Positions 43,615 through 52,108 are shown, numbered from the stretch's first letter. The stretch: 64,000 bases of DNA from Aquamicrobium aerolatum DSM 21857 (GCF_900113935.1 NZ_FORF01000014.1:1-64000); one strand, 5' to 3'. The notes: a model not told the origin generated them from the sequence alone. A program made the numbers and translations.

Positions 43615-45464
43615 TGCGCCGCCTCCATCAGATCTGGCCGATCTGGCAACGCTTCCGCATCCAGTTCGACGGTGACGACGGCGCCACCTTCAGGGTGTTG
43701 TTCGACGGTGAGTGTTCCGCCGAAGTCCCTCACGATATTGTAAGAGATGGAAAGGCCGAGGCCGAGGCCTCGACCGACGCCCTTGGTGGAAAAGAACGGA
43801 TCGAAAATGCGCTCTGCAATTGCGTCTGGCACGCCCGGACCATGATCGCGGACGGCAATTGCAATCCGCTCACCGGTCCGTGTCGCGTTCAGCTCAATTC
43901 GCCGATCGTCCAGCCCCTCCACTGCATCGGCCGCGTTGGAGAGAATGTTGACCAGCACTTGCTGCAGCCGGACCGATCCTGCACGCACGGCGAGGGGCGC
44001 CTCGCCAAGATTGACCAGAAGTTCCGCCTTTGCCGCCTGAAGACGCCAAGCGATGATCTCCAGCGTGTCGGCTACCACGCTGTCAAGCAAGACCGGCCCC
44101 AGCTTCTGGTTTGGTTTGCGCGCAAAATTGCGCAGGTGACGGCTGATCGACGCCATCCGCTCGACGAGCGATGAGATGCGGCTGATATTGTCGCGCGCCT
44201 CCTCTACCCGTGCGCGGTCAATCAAAATGGCTGCATTGTCGGCATAGGCGCGCACGGCTGCCAGAGGCTGGTTGAACTCGTGCGACAATGCGGCCGACAT
44301 TTGGCCCAAAGCTGCCAGCTTTCCGGCCTGAACCAGGTCGGATTGGGTCTTTCGCAGTGCGCGTTCTGTCATTTCGCGCTCGGAAATTTCCTCTTTCAGC
44401 AAGGCGTTGACCGCGGCAAGGTCTGCGGTGCGCTCCTCGACGCGGCGTTCGAGCAATTCTTGTGCCTCGCGCTGGACCTGCAGCCGTTCGGCAAGCTGAC
44501 CTCGTCGCTGCAGCCAGACAGCGGCAGCCATCATGCCAAGCCCGACAAGCAATACCAGCGAGGTGACCATTGTTAATGCCTGCGCGCGTGCTGAAGCCGT
44601 GTCGAGCAGCACCTTGACCGTCCAGTTCGCCTCCGGCATCGCCTCGGTCACGGTCAAATATTCGCGTGCGCCGCCGGGATCGGGAACCTTGATCAAATCA
44701 TGCCCCTGGTCGGTGACAGCGCGGTTTATGCGCAGTTCGCGCAAGGGAGCATCGGCATAGCGACGCGTCAGCTCTGTGCGTGCAATCCTTTCATGTGTCA
44801 GCGGATTGATGGCCGTGAAGAGCCAGTCCCGACGCCCGGTCATGAAAATGATGCCTTCAGGATCCGTAACGACAATTTCGTATTCGCGGCTGCTCCACGT
44901 ATGCTCGATGGAATCGATATCCATCTTGAACACGACCACACCCTTGATCTCGGGGCCAACTCGAATTGGCGCGCCGAAATAGTAGCCGCGTTTCAGAGAG
45001 GTGGTGCCAAGAGCAAAGAAGCGGCCCTGACCGCCGCTTAAAGCATCCTGAAAATAGGGGCGGTAACTGAAATTCTGACCGACGAAAGGCGCTTCCTGAT
45101 CATAGTTTGACGCGGCTATCGTCATGCCATCGGGGAGCATCACATAGATGTCCGATGCCGCCAGCAGCTGATTGATTGCTTTGAGGTAGCGATTGATCGT
45201 GTCAACTCGGTCGGGATCATGCGGGTTGACGATGAGATCCTTGATCGCCTCGTGATCGGCGACCAGTTCCGGAAGGTTCTCATATCGTGCCAGCTGGCCG
45301 CGCAATGCCGTGACTGCGAGGCCCAGCGTGTTCGCGCCCCGCGCTTCCGCCTGATCCAAATAGTAGGTGGTCATGACGCGCATGCCGGCAACGCCCGTGA
45401 GGGCGCAAAGCACGATGGCGATCACGCCAAGCGCGATCGTGTGTCGGCGGCCGAGCCATTTCAT
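43611..45464 (-). CDS. DctB-type sensor histidine kinase
   Basis: A 617-residue membrane kinase. TM1 is near 10-30, and a periplasmic tandem-PAS (dCache-like) sensor at about 30-295 contains GQNFSYRPYFQDAL and TTSLKRGYYFGAPI, as in C4-dicarboxylate sensors. TM2 is near 300-320 and a coiled coil at 325-370. The H box is ALSHEFNQPLAAVRAYADNA, with a HATPase domain after it (NILSNAADAVEG, DHGPGVP, GLGLGLSISY). It probably senses the carboxylate imported by TctABC and phosphorylates the regulator at 42250-43614. Confidence 0.93.
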   Translation of the reverse strand: MKWLGRRHTIALGVIAIVLCALTGVAGMRVMTTYYLDQAEARGANTLGLAVTALRGQLARYENLPELVADHEAIKDLIVNPHDPDRVDTINRYLKAINQLLAASDIYVMLPDGMTIAASNYDQEAPFVGQNFSYRPYFQDALSGGQGRFFALGTTSLKRGYYFGAPIRVGPEIKGVVVFKMDIDSIEHTWSSREYEIVVTDPEGIIFMTGRRDWLFTAINPLTHERIARTELTRRYADAPLRELRINRAVTDQGHDLIKVPDPGGAREYLTVTEAMPEANWTVKVLLDTASARAQALTMVTSLVLLVGLGMMAAAVWLQRRGQLAERLQVQREAQELLERRVEERTADLAAVNALLKEEISEREMTERALRKTQSDLVQAGKLAALGQMSAALSHEFNQPLAAVRAYADNAAILIDRARVEEARDNISRISSLVERMASISRHLRNFARKPNQKLGPVLLDSVVADTLEIIAWRLQAAKAELLVNLGEAPLAVRAGSVRLQQVLVNILSNAADAVEGLDDRRIELNATRTGERIAIAVRDHGPGVPDAIAERIFDPFFSTKGVGRGLGLGLSISYNIVRDFGGTLTVEQHPEGGAVVTVELDAEALPDRPDLMEAAQ

Positions 45465-45577
45465 GCGCGCGCTGTCTGCCCTCCCAGTCAGAGGGCAAGT
45501 ATAAGCAGGGTGCCCTCCAGATGTCGAATGGCTGGCCTAAAGCATGGCGCGTCCTTCCAGATTCGTTGGGATCGGCG

Positions 45578-45874
45578 CTAGCGCATCCAGACATCGTCCC
45601 AGGCTGGACTCATGCGCTTGAATTCGTCAGCCACATACCAGCAAGTTGGCGTAATGCGTGCCTGGGCTTGCCTGGCATCGGTGATCAACCGCTCGACGAG
45701 CCGTTCGGCGATGTCGCCGCCACGCCAGGGCAGCGGCACAAAGGTGTGATCGGCGATCCAGTGGGTGTCCGACACGCGCACATAGGTCCGGCGCGCATCC
45801 TCGTCTTCAGAAAAGCGGACGAAATAACGTCCGCCCTTTGGCGTCGTTTCGAATTCGATCGGAAGCTCGCTCAT
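45578..45874 (-). CDS. GNAT-like N-acetyltransferase (YidJ type), second copy
   Basis: A 98-residue protein starting MSELPIEFETTPKGGRYFVR; its ATG overlaps the upstream stop as ATGA. It has the small COG2388 GNAT layout, including a HTFVPLPWRGGDIAERLVER acetyl-CoA-loop equivalent, though the loop is degenerate compared with its neighbour (WRGGDIAERL against FRGQGVGAML). Substrate is unknown. It is the last gene of the mhq-like cluster. Confidence 0.82.
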   Translation of the reverse strand: MSELPIEFETTPKGGRYFVRFSEDEDARRTYVRVSDTHWIADHTFVPLPWRGGDIAERLVERLITDARQAQARITPTCWYVADEFKRMSPAWDDVWMR

Positions 45875-46167
45875 GATTTCAGCACGTCCGCCCATTCAGC
45901 GTGGCGGCGAAATTGAGCGGCTGCGAAAGGACAAAGAGGAATGATCTTCTTGCCGGCAGCGCGCGCATCCTCGACGGCGCGGGCAACCAGCATGGCCCCG
46001 ACGCCTTGGCCGCGAAACACGTCAGGAACGCCTGTATGATCTATGATGATCTGGCTTTCGCCAACTTTGCTGAACGTCATCTCCGCTTCCGCTCCGTCCG
46101 GTCCCTTGACCACGTAGCGGCCCTTTGAGCCCTGTTCTTCAAGGTTGATCACGATATTTTCGCTCAT
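45871..46167 (-). CDS. GNAT-family N-acetyltransferase (YidJ type)
   Basis: A 98-residue protein from the ATG at 46167, with GAGGACAAG upstream. The acetyl-CoA-binding motif is VPDVFRGQGVGAMLVARAVE and the C-terminal part is GKKIIPLCPFAAAQFRRHAE, both typical of the short COG2388 family. The overlap with the next gene and the similar layout suggest an old tandem duplication. The acceptor is unknown. Confidence 0.88.
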   Translation of the reverse strand: MSENIVINLEEQGSKGRYVVKGPDGAEAEMTFSKVGESQIIIDHTGVPDVFRGQGVGAMLVARAVEDARAAGKKIIPLCPFAAAQFRRHAEWADVLKS

Positions 46168-46177
46168 CTTGTCCTCT

Positions 46178-46792
46178 TCAGTCACGCCATGCGGAAAGAA
46201 ATGCCTCGGTGGCAACAATTTCGCCCTGGCGAATTTCGTGGCCGCCATCATGCCAGAATGTTTCGACTGTCGCGCCCAGTTTGCGCAACTTCTGTTCCAG
46301 AGCGAGTGTCTGGGGCTGGGGACAGATCGGGTCGCGCCGGCCCGCCGTCACCAGCACTTTGGTGTCACGCAGATGCCCATCGACGCGTGGTTCGAATGGG
46401 ATCAGCGGATGCATGAGCACCGCTGCATCAAACAGGTCCGGTTCAGCAAACAGCACGGAAGTCAGGATGTTGGCGCCGTTCGAGTACCCAAGGCCGATGA
46501 CCGAGGAAGGACTTTTGTCTGAAACATGGGCGTTTATGAAGCCGGCCATCTTGGCAGTGCCGCGCGCCAGGTCGTCCATGTCGTAAACACCCTCGCTCGT
46601 GCGTCGGAAATAACGCGCCGCGCCATGTTCCGACACGTCGCCGCGCGGTGCAACGATGGTGGCCTCCGGCATCAGGTCACGGCCGAGCCCCAGAAACTGG
46701 TTTTCATCACCCCCGGTGCCGTGGAACACGAATAACAGGGGGCCGCCACTTTTGCCGGCAGCCGTCTTGTGCATGTAGCTGTCGATGGTCAT
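46178..46792 (-). CDS. Alpha/beta hydrolase, phospholipase/carboxylesterase type (MhqD-like)
   Basis: A 204-residue serine hydrolase. The oxyanion motif is LLFVFHGTGGDENQF, the nucleophile elbow GLGYSNGAN, the catalytic Asp lies in TAGRRDPICP and the His in WHDGGHEI. It ends 10 nt before the GNAT gene and follows a ring-cleaving dioxygenase gene by 3 nt. This pairing matches the quinone-responsive mhqE-mhqD pair known from Firmicutes and other bacteria, so a role in quinone or electrophile detoxification is inferred. Confidence 0.88.
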   Translation of the reverse strand: MTIDSYMHKTAAGKSGGPLLFVFHGTGGDENQFLGLGRDLMPEATIVAPRGDVSEHGAARYFRRTSEGVYDMDDLARGTAKMAGFINAHVSDKSPSSVIGLGYSNGANILTSVLFAEPDLFDAAVLMHPLIPFEPRVDGHLRDTKVLVTAGRRDPICPQPQTLALEQKLRKLGATVETFWHDGGHEIRQGEIVATEAFLSAWRD

Positions 46793-46795
46793 CGA

Positions 46796-47732
46796 TCAGT
46801 CTCCGAGAGGTTGCAGGTTCTGCTCCAGCCATGGCCGCAGGTGCTCATGTTGGGTCGGCAGCTTGAGTGCCTCACCCAGATGTGCGGTATCCTCGTCGCG
46901 GTCGAAACCGGGCTCGTTGGTCGCTACCTCGAACAATACACCACCCGGTGTGCGGAAATAGATCGCCCAGAAGTAATCGCGGTCGATCACCGGTGTCACA
47001 TGATAGCCGGTATCCTTCAGCGCCTTGCGCACTTCGAGTTGGGCGGCGCGATTCTCGACTGCAAATGCAACATGGTGTACCGAGCCAGCGCCCTGTCGCG
47101 TATGTGCGACCATCGGCAAGGTCTCCAGATCGATGATGTCCGCACCGTTGCCGCCCTTTACCGCAAAGCGGCGAACTTTGCCCGCCTTCTCGATCTCTTC
47201 ATAGTTCATGAATTTGAGAAGCTCCGCGGTGGGTGGCGCCACTGTCCTGCAGGCGCATCGACACCGAGTGGAAGCCGCGAATTGCGTCATCCGCGTTGAC
47301 GCCGCCGCCCGTCCACGGTGCGCGCTGATCTTCGCGGCTTTCGACAAGCGCGAAGGCCTCGCCATCAGGGCCCTGGAAGGTCAGCCGGGGTTCACCGAAA
47401 GAGGTGGTGCGCTGCAAGTCGGTGATGCCTTGTCCGGTAAGGTGCTGCTGCCAGAAATCAAGAGCGCCATGGGGTACTGCAAAGGAAGTCGTGCCAACCT
47501 CGCCGGTACCCTGACGACCGCGCGCCGCGTTGGGGAACGGAAAATAGGTCATCACCGAGCCCGGCGTGCCAAATTCGTCCGCATAGTAGAGATGATAGAC
47601 GTCCGGCGCATCGAAATTGACCGTCTTCTTCACCCTGCGCAAACCCAGCTTGTGCGTGAAGAACGCATTGTTCTCGGCAGCGTCGCGCGCCATCGATGTG
47701 ACGTGATGCAGACCTTTGATCTGTGTAAGCAT
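46796..47732 (-). pseudogene. Glyoxalase-fold ring-cleaving dioxygenase (MhqE/MhqO-like), frameshifted
   Basis: Two frames together encode one protein of about 310 residues. From the ATG at 47732 (AAGGAAG upstream) the reading is MLTQIKGLHHVTSMARDAAE up to RGFHSVSMRLQDSGAT, then out of frame to a stop at 47199. The second half is in another frame: TAELLKFMNYEEIEKAGKVR to PWLEQNLQPLGD. The break lies at the tandem GGTGGGTG (47228-47235, plus strand). Removing one GGTG restores ATAELL. Both vicinal-oxygen-chelate halves are otherwise intact. The change is a recent inactivation or a sequencing artefact. Confidence 0.85.
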
Positions 47733-47867
47733 GGCGATGCTTCCTTCCCGTTTCGCCGCATGAGTTGCGGCCTTCACAGACATATTTCGTGCAAAACGGT
47801 GAAATGGAAAGCGGCTCAAAGCGATAAGGATCGTTCTCTAATGGTGAACAATCGCCGCGCCGTTGTT

Positions 47868-47900
47868 CAAAATGAAAGGCCGACGTCGATGACGCCGGCC
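47868..47900 (-). terminator. Intrinsic terminator of the PRC-barrel gene
   Basis: On the minus strand GGCCGGCGTC-ATC-GACGTCGGCC (47900-47878; 10 bp with one G-T pair) is followed by TTTCATTTT. It lies 23 nt after the stop of the gene at 47924. Confidence 0.8.
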
Positions 47901-47923
47901 CTCTCAGATCCGCCGCTGATGGA

Positions 47924-48829
47924 TCAGTTCGCGGGAACGATAATCAGCTGTTTGTCACGATTTTCGACAAATGTGCTCTTGTCGTAGGCCGGCTGTGCTT
48001 CAAGCTGCTCCTTGGTGAAAGGAGTATAGAGATAGGTGTCACCATCTGCGTCAGTCATGAATGTGAGATTTTCCATACCCACGGCGACCTTCTTTGACCC
48101 GATCCCGAGGAAGCCGCCAACATCCAGGACAACCGCCTCTACGGCCTTGCCATCCGCCCCCAGGATTACGTCGTCGATCTCTCCGACATTTTCATCTTTG
48201 GCTCCGTAAACGGTCGTGCCGATGAAATCGTCGGTGCTCATCCCGGCCAGCGGTGCTTCGGTCAGCGTTGATCGATCCACGATGACAGCGGTCTTGTCGT
48301 CTGCGCTTTCAGCTGGCGCAGCCGCTGCAGGTGCTGCGGTAGTGGCAGCGCCGATTTCTTCGGCTGTCGCGGGTTTGGTATTTCCAACCGCTGCATCAGC
48401 CGGCTGCGGGCTGTAGGCGGCCCTGTCGAACTCTGGGAGCGCTTCGAGCGCCTCGCGATTGGTCGGGATCACCAGCCATTGCGTGTTATCGCGCTGGACC
48501 CACTCGACCGCGTCATATTCCAGCGCGACATGTTTCTGGCCAAGGCCAAGAAACCCGCCCACTGCAACGACAACGCCTTCGACGTCACCGTCTTCACTGA
48601 TGACGAGATCGGTCACGCTGCCAATGTTCTCGGCATCATCGGCGGAACTGCTGTACACTGTCTGACCAATGAGGTTGGAAGCCAGATGGCCCTCAGCGTG
48701 AATGACATTGGGAGCTGCCTGTTCAGTAGTGGTGGTCACAGGGGCAGGTGCTGATTGCGCATAGGCACCGGTCGTGCCAGCAGCGATAAAGGTTGCGATT
48801 GCGGTAGTCGCCAAGAGCTTGCGGATCAT
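47924..48829 (-). CDS. Exported protein with two PRC-barrel domains
   Basis: A 301-residue protein from the ATG at 48829 (AGGAG 8 nt upstream). A signal peptide (LATTAIATFIAAGTTGAYAQ) is followed by two PRC-barrel repeats. Each has a NLIGQTVYS or DFIGTTVYG start, a V(G/T)xxxDxxxxxDG core and a GGFLG(L/I)G(Q/S)K(H/K)VA motif, at about 65-140 and 205-285. An Ala-rich linker separates them. Such proteins recur in stress regulons of rhizobia; the ligand is unknown. An EcfG-type promoter lies 93 nt upstream. Confidence 0.9.
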   Translation of the reverse strand: MIRKLLATTAIATFIAAGTTGAYAQSAPAPVTTTTEQAAPNVIHAEGHLASNLIGQTVYSSSADDAENIGSVTDLVISEDGDVEGVVVAVGGFLGLGQKHVALEYDAVEWVQRDNTQWLVIPTNREALEALPEFDRAAYSPQPADAAVGNTKPATAEEIGAATTAAPAAAAPAESADDKTAVIVDRSTLTEAPLAGMSTDDFIGTTVYGAKDENVGEIDDVILGADGKAVEAVVLDVGGFLGIGSKKVAVGMENLTFMTDADGDTYLYTPFTKEQLEAQPAYDKSTFVENRDKQLIIVPAN

Positions 48830-48921
48830 GTTATTATCTCCTTGTGCAGGTTTCTTGCACGGTCGCGCCGACACCGAACTTTCGCAGGCGAGGCTGTTGG
48901 CGCGACCTTTGACATGGACAC

Positions 48922-48946
48922 AACGCCGCTATTCCAGTGAGGTTCC
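48922..48946 (-). promoter_or_regulatory. EcfG-type promoter of the PRC-barrel gene
   Basis: On the minus strand GGAAC (48946-48942), 16 nt, CGTT (48925-48922): exact consensus. It is divergent from the promoter at 49006-49030. Confidence 0.8.
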
Positions 48947-49005
48947 GTCTGCAGAGGCTTTCTCTGGCAGACCATGCGTCAGGTTGTGCTGGTAGTGAGC
49001 CGGCT

Positions 49006-49030
49006 GGAACGAAACTCCGACGCACACGTT
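49006..49030 (+). promoter_or_regulatory. EcfG-type promoter of the lipid kinase gene
   Basis: GGAAC at 49006-49010, 16 nt, CGTT at 49027-49030: exact consensus. It is 51 nt before the start codon at 49081. Confidence 0.8.
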
Positions 49031-49080
49031 TTCGCGATTACTTGTCCCCCGCCCGTATCCTTATCGCGGAGCACTGATTC

Positions 49081-49983
49081 ATGCGCTTTCACGTGATTTT
49101 GAACCGCGATGGAGGCTCGCTGCGGACAATCGACCTGGGGAGTTTTGCGCGCCGCATCAGCGATTTTCTGTCGGCTGCCGGACATCAAGTAGATGTCGCG
49201 GTGGTGAGCGGAAGAGAGCTTGCCGAAGCGTTGGAGGCGGCGACGGTTGCAGAATGCGACGTGGTGATTGTCGGCGGCGGTGATGGCACCATTTCAACAG
49301 CCGCCACCAAGCTTCGAGGGACCGACAAGGCATTGGCGGTCCTGCCTGCCGGAACGATGAACCTGTTTGCCCGTAGCCTGGCGATCCCGCTGGAGATGAA
49401 TGAAGCCGTCGCATCGTTCGCGAATGGTGAAGTGCGGTCGGTCGATTTGGCCATCGCCGATGGGATAGTCTTTGTTCATCAGTTTTCGGTGGGCCTGCAT
49501 GCGGAATTGATCCGGTTGCGCGAACGGCGAACCTACGCATCGCGGCTGGGAAAGATCTGGGCTTCTTGCCGCGCCGGGATCGACGCGTTCATTCGCCCGC
49601 CGCGCTTTGCCGCAACGCTGCTGATCGATGGTGAGGAAGTGATGGTCAAAACGTCGGCCATTGGCATCACCAACAACGTGTTCGGAGAGGGGCGCATGCT
49701 GCCCTATGCTGACACGCTTACCGATGGGGTTCTTGGGGTCTACGTGACTCGTGCCCGGCGTCGGCGCGATATGGTGGCGACCGCGCTCAGACTTGCCCTT
49801 GGCCGATGGCGGGACAACCCGCATATCGATCTCTATAAGGCGCGCGAAGTCAAAGTGACCTTGTCGTCGAAACACGGCAAGCTTGGCTGCGCCATTGACG
49901 GTGAGCTTGTCCCACTGGCCAAAGAAACGACATTGCGCGTGTTGCCTGCTGCTTTGCGGGTTCTTGTTCCGCGCCCGCTCTGA
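49081..49983 (+). CDS. Diacylglycerol/sphingosine kinase-family lipid kinase
   Basis: A 300-residue protein of the DAGK catalytic family. The nucleotide motif is VIVGGGDGTISTAA (Gly65-Thr70), followed by LAVLPAGTMNLFARSL, and the C-terminal beta-sandwich domain ends with CAIDGELVPLAKE. It phosphorylates a lipid alcohol (diacylglycerol, ceramide or similar), so stress-linked membrane lipid change is plausible. A perfect EcfG-type promoter precedes it. Confidence 0.9.
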   Translation: MRFHVILNRDGGSLRTIDLGSFARRISDFLSAAGHQVDVAVVSGRELAEALEAATVAECDVVIVGGGDGTISTAATKLRGTDKALAVLPAGTMNLFARSLAIPLEMNEAVASFANGEVRSVDLAIADGIVFVHQFSVGLHAELIRLRERRTYASRLGKIWASCRAGIDAFIRPPRFAATLLIDGEEVMVKTSAIGITNNVFGEGRMLPYADTLTDGVLGVYVTRARRRRDMVATALRLALGRWRDNPHIDLYKAREVKVTLSSKHGKLGCAIDGELVPLAKETTLRVLPAALRVLVPRPL

Positions 49984-49989
49984 CGGTCT

Positions 49990-50042
49990 ATTTGCGGACG
50001 ATCTTATCGCAAAACCGGTCCGCCCTTTTGCAAGACATTGCG
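49990..50042. repeat. Rhizobial intergenic repeat, also a possible terminator
   Basis: The segment ACGATCTTATCGCAAAACCG, followed by GTCCGCCCTTTTGCAA, aligns with the same dispersed family as 9905-10010 and 54546-54600. GCGGAC (49992-49997) and GTCCGC (50019-50024) form an inverted repeat between two convergent genes. Confidence 0.5.
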
Positions 50043-50252
50043 CTAGTTTGAAGGCGCTTCTGGAGCCGGAGCGGCAGGTGTTGCCGATGCCCCGTCAATA
50101 CGGTCCTGTGGTGCAGGGGCGATCTGTTCGCCATACATTTCGACGCCAACCCAAACCAGCGCCGCCAGCGCAAGTGCCACCAGCAATACCACCAGGACAG
50201 GTGTGCCGCTGCGGCCTTGCCGTGCCCGGTTCTTGTCAAATTCGTTAGACAT
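50043..50252 (-). CDS. 69-aa single-span membrane protein
   Basis: The ATG at 50252 has GGAG 6 nt upstream. The product has a basic N-terminus (MSNEFDKNRARQGRSGT), one membrane helix (PVLVVLLVALALAALVWVGV) and a short Pro/Ala-rich periplasmic tail. No family is recognised. An EcfG-type promoter lies 35 nt upstream, so it belongs to the stress regulon. Confidence 0.75.
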   Translation of the reverse strand: MSNEFDKNRARQGRSGTPVLVVLLVALALAALVWVGVEMYGEQIAPAPQDRIDGASATPAAPAPEAPSN

Positions 50253-50286
50253 GGAAGCTCCACGCATCGATTGATAGGATTCAATC

Positions 50287-50311
50287 AATGCGTGGACCAA
50301 CTGCTTGTTCC
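50287..50311 (-). promoter_or_regulatory. EcfG-type promoter of the 69-aa membrane protein gene
   Basis: On the minus strand GGAAC (50311-50307), 16 nt, CATT (50290-50287): one mismatch from consensus. Confidence 0.65.
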
Positions 50312-50340
50312 GTCGGAAGCATCGTCGGGCAATAGAAGAT

Positions 50341-50799
50341 CTAGTCTTGTCGAGATCTCATGTCTGGCCGGCGACGCGAGTTTTCTTTCCATACGCCGTA
50401 GCCCAGAGCTGCAGCCAGAGGGGCAAGAACAGCGATGCTGCCTGTACGGCTGGCCAACAGAGCCGGAAGGAGGGTCACTGCGGCGGTGCTTACGACGGTC
50501 TTGATTTCTGCCTGTCGCTGGCGGGCAATCCGCCTTGCGCGCGCTTTCGCGGCAAGTCGGTGAAGCAAGATTACCAGCAAGCCAATGATGAAGAATCCGC
50601 CACCGAACCAAAGGCTGGTTTGCAAAGCACCGATCTCGCGTGCCAGAGCGATAAAGGCGGCAATGAGCAGAAAAACCAGACCGAGAACGAGCAGGATTGC
50701 AGCGACCAGATAGATCATTGCCGACTGTCGTGCGCGGGCCAGCGCCTCGCTGGCCTCGCCAGTCGCGATCGAGCCTATGAGAGCCAAAAGAGCCTGCAC
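50341..50799 (-). CDS. YqjE/DUF1469 (holin superfamily III-like) membrane protein
   Basis: A 152-residue protein with a GTG start 3 nt after the upstream stop. Two central membrane helices (MIYLVAAILLVLGLVFLLIA and WFGGGFFIIGLLVILLHRLA) are followed by a basic stretch and a third hydrophobic segment. It pairs with a YqjD-like gene upstream, as in the E. coli yqjD-yqjE pair. Function is unknown; membrane association of the stress response is likely. Confidence 0.82.
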   Translation of the reverse strand: MQALLALIGSIATGEASEALARARQSAMIYLVAAILLVLGLVFLLIAAFIALAREIGALQTSLWFGGGFFIIGLLVILLHRLAAKARARRIARQRQAEIKTVVSTAAVTLLPALLASRTGSIAVLAPLAAALGYGVWKENSRRRPDMRSRQD

Positions 50800-50802
50800 G
50801 GC

Positions 50803-51147
50803 TTATCGACGCGTCAACAGAGCAAAGAAAAAGCCGATACCTGCGGCGATCGCCATTGCCGTGATAGGCTTTTCGCGTACCGCGTCGGTAATCTGCTGCT
50901 CGACATCATCCGCGCCGGACTTCAGCGAGTCCATCGCAGCTTCGCCTTTGACACGCAATTGTTCTGCGCCAACGCTGGCGGCACGGCGGGCGGCCGCGAT
51001 CGAGTGCTCGCCGGTGGTCGACAGCTGTTCGGAGAGGCGCGCAACATCTTCCTTCAGTCGTGCGATTTCCGCCTCAAGATCCTCAGGCTTCCCGACAGAG
51101 GAGAGATTTTCGTTCTTGTCCGTCTTGCCACTGCGTTCTGTCGCCAT
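50803..51147 (-). CDS. YqjD/ElaB-like (DUF883) membrane-anchored protein
   Basis: The ATG at 51147 has AAGGAG 6 nt upstream. The 114-residue product has a long coiled-coil region (EDLEAEIARLKEDVARLSEQ), an amphipathic helix, and a C-terminal GG-type membrane helix (PITAMAIAAGIGFFFALLTR). A second DUF883 gene lies at 38480-38794. Only an imperfect EcfG-like sequence (15-nt spacer, AGTT) is seen upstream. Confidence 0.87.
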   Translation of the reverse strand: MATERSGKTDKNENLSSVGKPEDLEAEIARLKEDVARLSEQLSTTGEHSIAAARRAASVGAEQLRVKGEAAMDSLKSGADDVEQQITDAVREKPITAMAIAAGIGFFFALLTRR

Positions 51148-51216
51148 GTCAAACTCCTTTGTGATGATGTCGTAACTCAATCCCTGTCCGCAGTTCCGGC
51201 GAACGCAGCTGATGAA

Positions 51217-51765
51217 TCACGCTGCGTTTGAACCCATCACCTGCGCAGAAATCGCGTCTGGACCGTAGTCGCCTTCGCCGGAAACCTTTAGGATTTCCTG
51301 CAAACGGCTTCGGGCCCGGCTGACCCGGCTTTTGATGGTGCCCACGGCACAGCCGCAGATTTCCGCAGCTTCCTCGTAGGAAAATCCAGACGCGCCGATC
51401 AGGATGATGGCTTCGCGCTGATCTTCCGGCAATGTTTCGAGGGCCGCCTTGAAATCGTTCAGGTCCATGGAGCCGACCTGGCTCGGATGAACGGCGAGGC
51501 GTGCGGTCATGAGACCGTCGCTGTCCTGAACTTCGCGGCCCCGCTTGCGCATCTGCGAATAGAATTCGTTGCGAAGGATGGTAAACACCCAGGCCTTCAG
51601 GTTGGTGCCCGCCTGAAAGGAAGCCTGTTTGTCCCAGGCCTTCACCAGCGTCTCCTGAACGAGATCGTCTGCCTTGTCAGCGTTCTGGGCCAGAGACATC
51701 GCGAATGCGCGCAGGCTCGGGATGGCTCCAAGTAACTCAACCTTGAACGTTGGACCGCCCGCCAT
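51217..51765 (-). CDS. ecfG: EcfG-family general stress sigma factor
   Basis: A 182-residue ECF sigma factor from the ATG at 51765, with GGGGGAT just upstream. Region 2 includes LRAFAMSLAQNADKADDLVQ and the -10-reading helix (AWVFTILRNEFYSQMRKRGR). Region 4 contains LPEDQREAIILIGASGFSYE and CGCAVGTIKSRVSRARSRL. It starts 2 nt after the nepR stop. It directs transcription of the GGAAC-N16-CGTT promoters listed here and is held inactive by NepR until PhyR is phosphorylated. Confidence 0.95.
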   Translation of the reverse strand: MAGGPTFKVELLGAIPSLRAFAMSLAQNADKADDLVQETLVKAWDKQASFQAGTNLKAWVFTILRNEFYSQMRKRGREVQDSDGLMTARLAVHPSQVGSMDLNDFKAALETLPEDQREAIILIGASGFSYEEAAEICGCAVGTIKSRVSRARSRLQEILKVSGEGDYGPDAISAQVMGSNAA

Positions 51766-51766
51766 A

Positions 51767-51979
51767 TTATCCCCCTTTGCCCGCTGTACTGTCGATAGTT
51801 GTTTCCTGCTCCTCAAGCTGCTTTAGGAGCTCAGCAAACCTGTCGGGAACCTCTTCGGAAGTCAGGTCGTCGTAGTACTGCTTCAGCTTCCTCCCAATCT
51901 CTGAATGTACTCCTAAAGGGTCGGTTTTATTGACCGCCTTATTTGGGCTGATCTCCGCAGCCATTTTCATTGATTTCAT
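51767..51979 (-). CDS. nepR: Anti-sigma factor NepR
   Basis: About 70 residues; the exact start among ATGs at 51979, 51970 and 51964 is uncertain. The conserved NepR core is present: LGVHSEIGRKLKQYYDDLTS and VPDRFAELLKQLEEQ, the two helices that clamp EcfG. Phosphorylated PhyR binds NepR instead and frees the sigma factor. It is transcribed with ecfG from an EcfG-type promoter, giving autoregulation. Confidence 0.93.
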   Translation of the reverse strand: MKSMKMAAEISPNKAVNKTDPLGVHSEIGRKLKQYYDDLTSEEVPDRFAELLKQLEEQETTIDSTAGKGG

Positions 51980-52074
51980 GCCTATTCTCGCCCCCGACAA
52001 TTTTGGCTATGGAACTTAACGTCAGACACGCGCCGATATCCGCAGCCCCAAGCTGCATCGATGCCTTGACTTCC

Positions 52075-52099
52075 AACGTCTCACTCAAAAAAATGTTCC
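52075..52099 (-). promoter_or_regulatory. EcfG-type promoter of nepR-ecfG
   Basis: On the minus strand GGAAC (52099-52095), 16 nt, CGTT (52078-52075): exact consensus. It accounts for autoregulation of the stress sigma factor. Confidence 0.82.
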
Positions 52100-52108
52100 A
52101 CACATTTT

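Noticed and set aside
51174-51197. EcfG-like site upstream of the YqjD-like gene
   Set aside because: The spacer is 15 nt and the -10 element is AGTT, two departures from the pattern that is otherwise invariant here.
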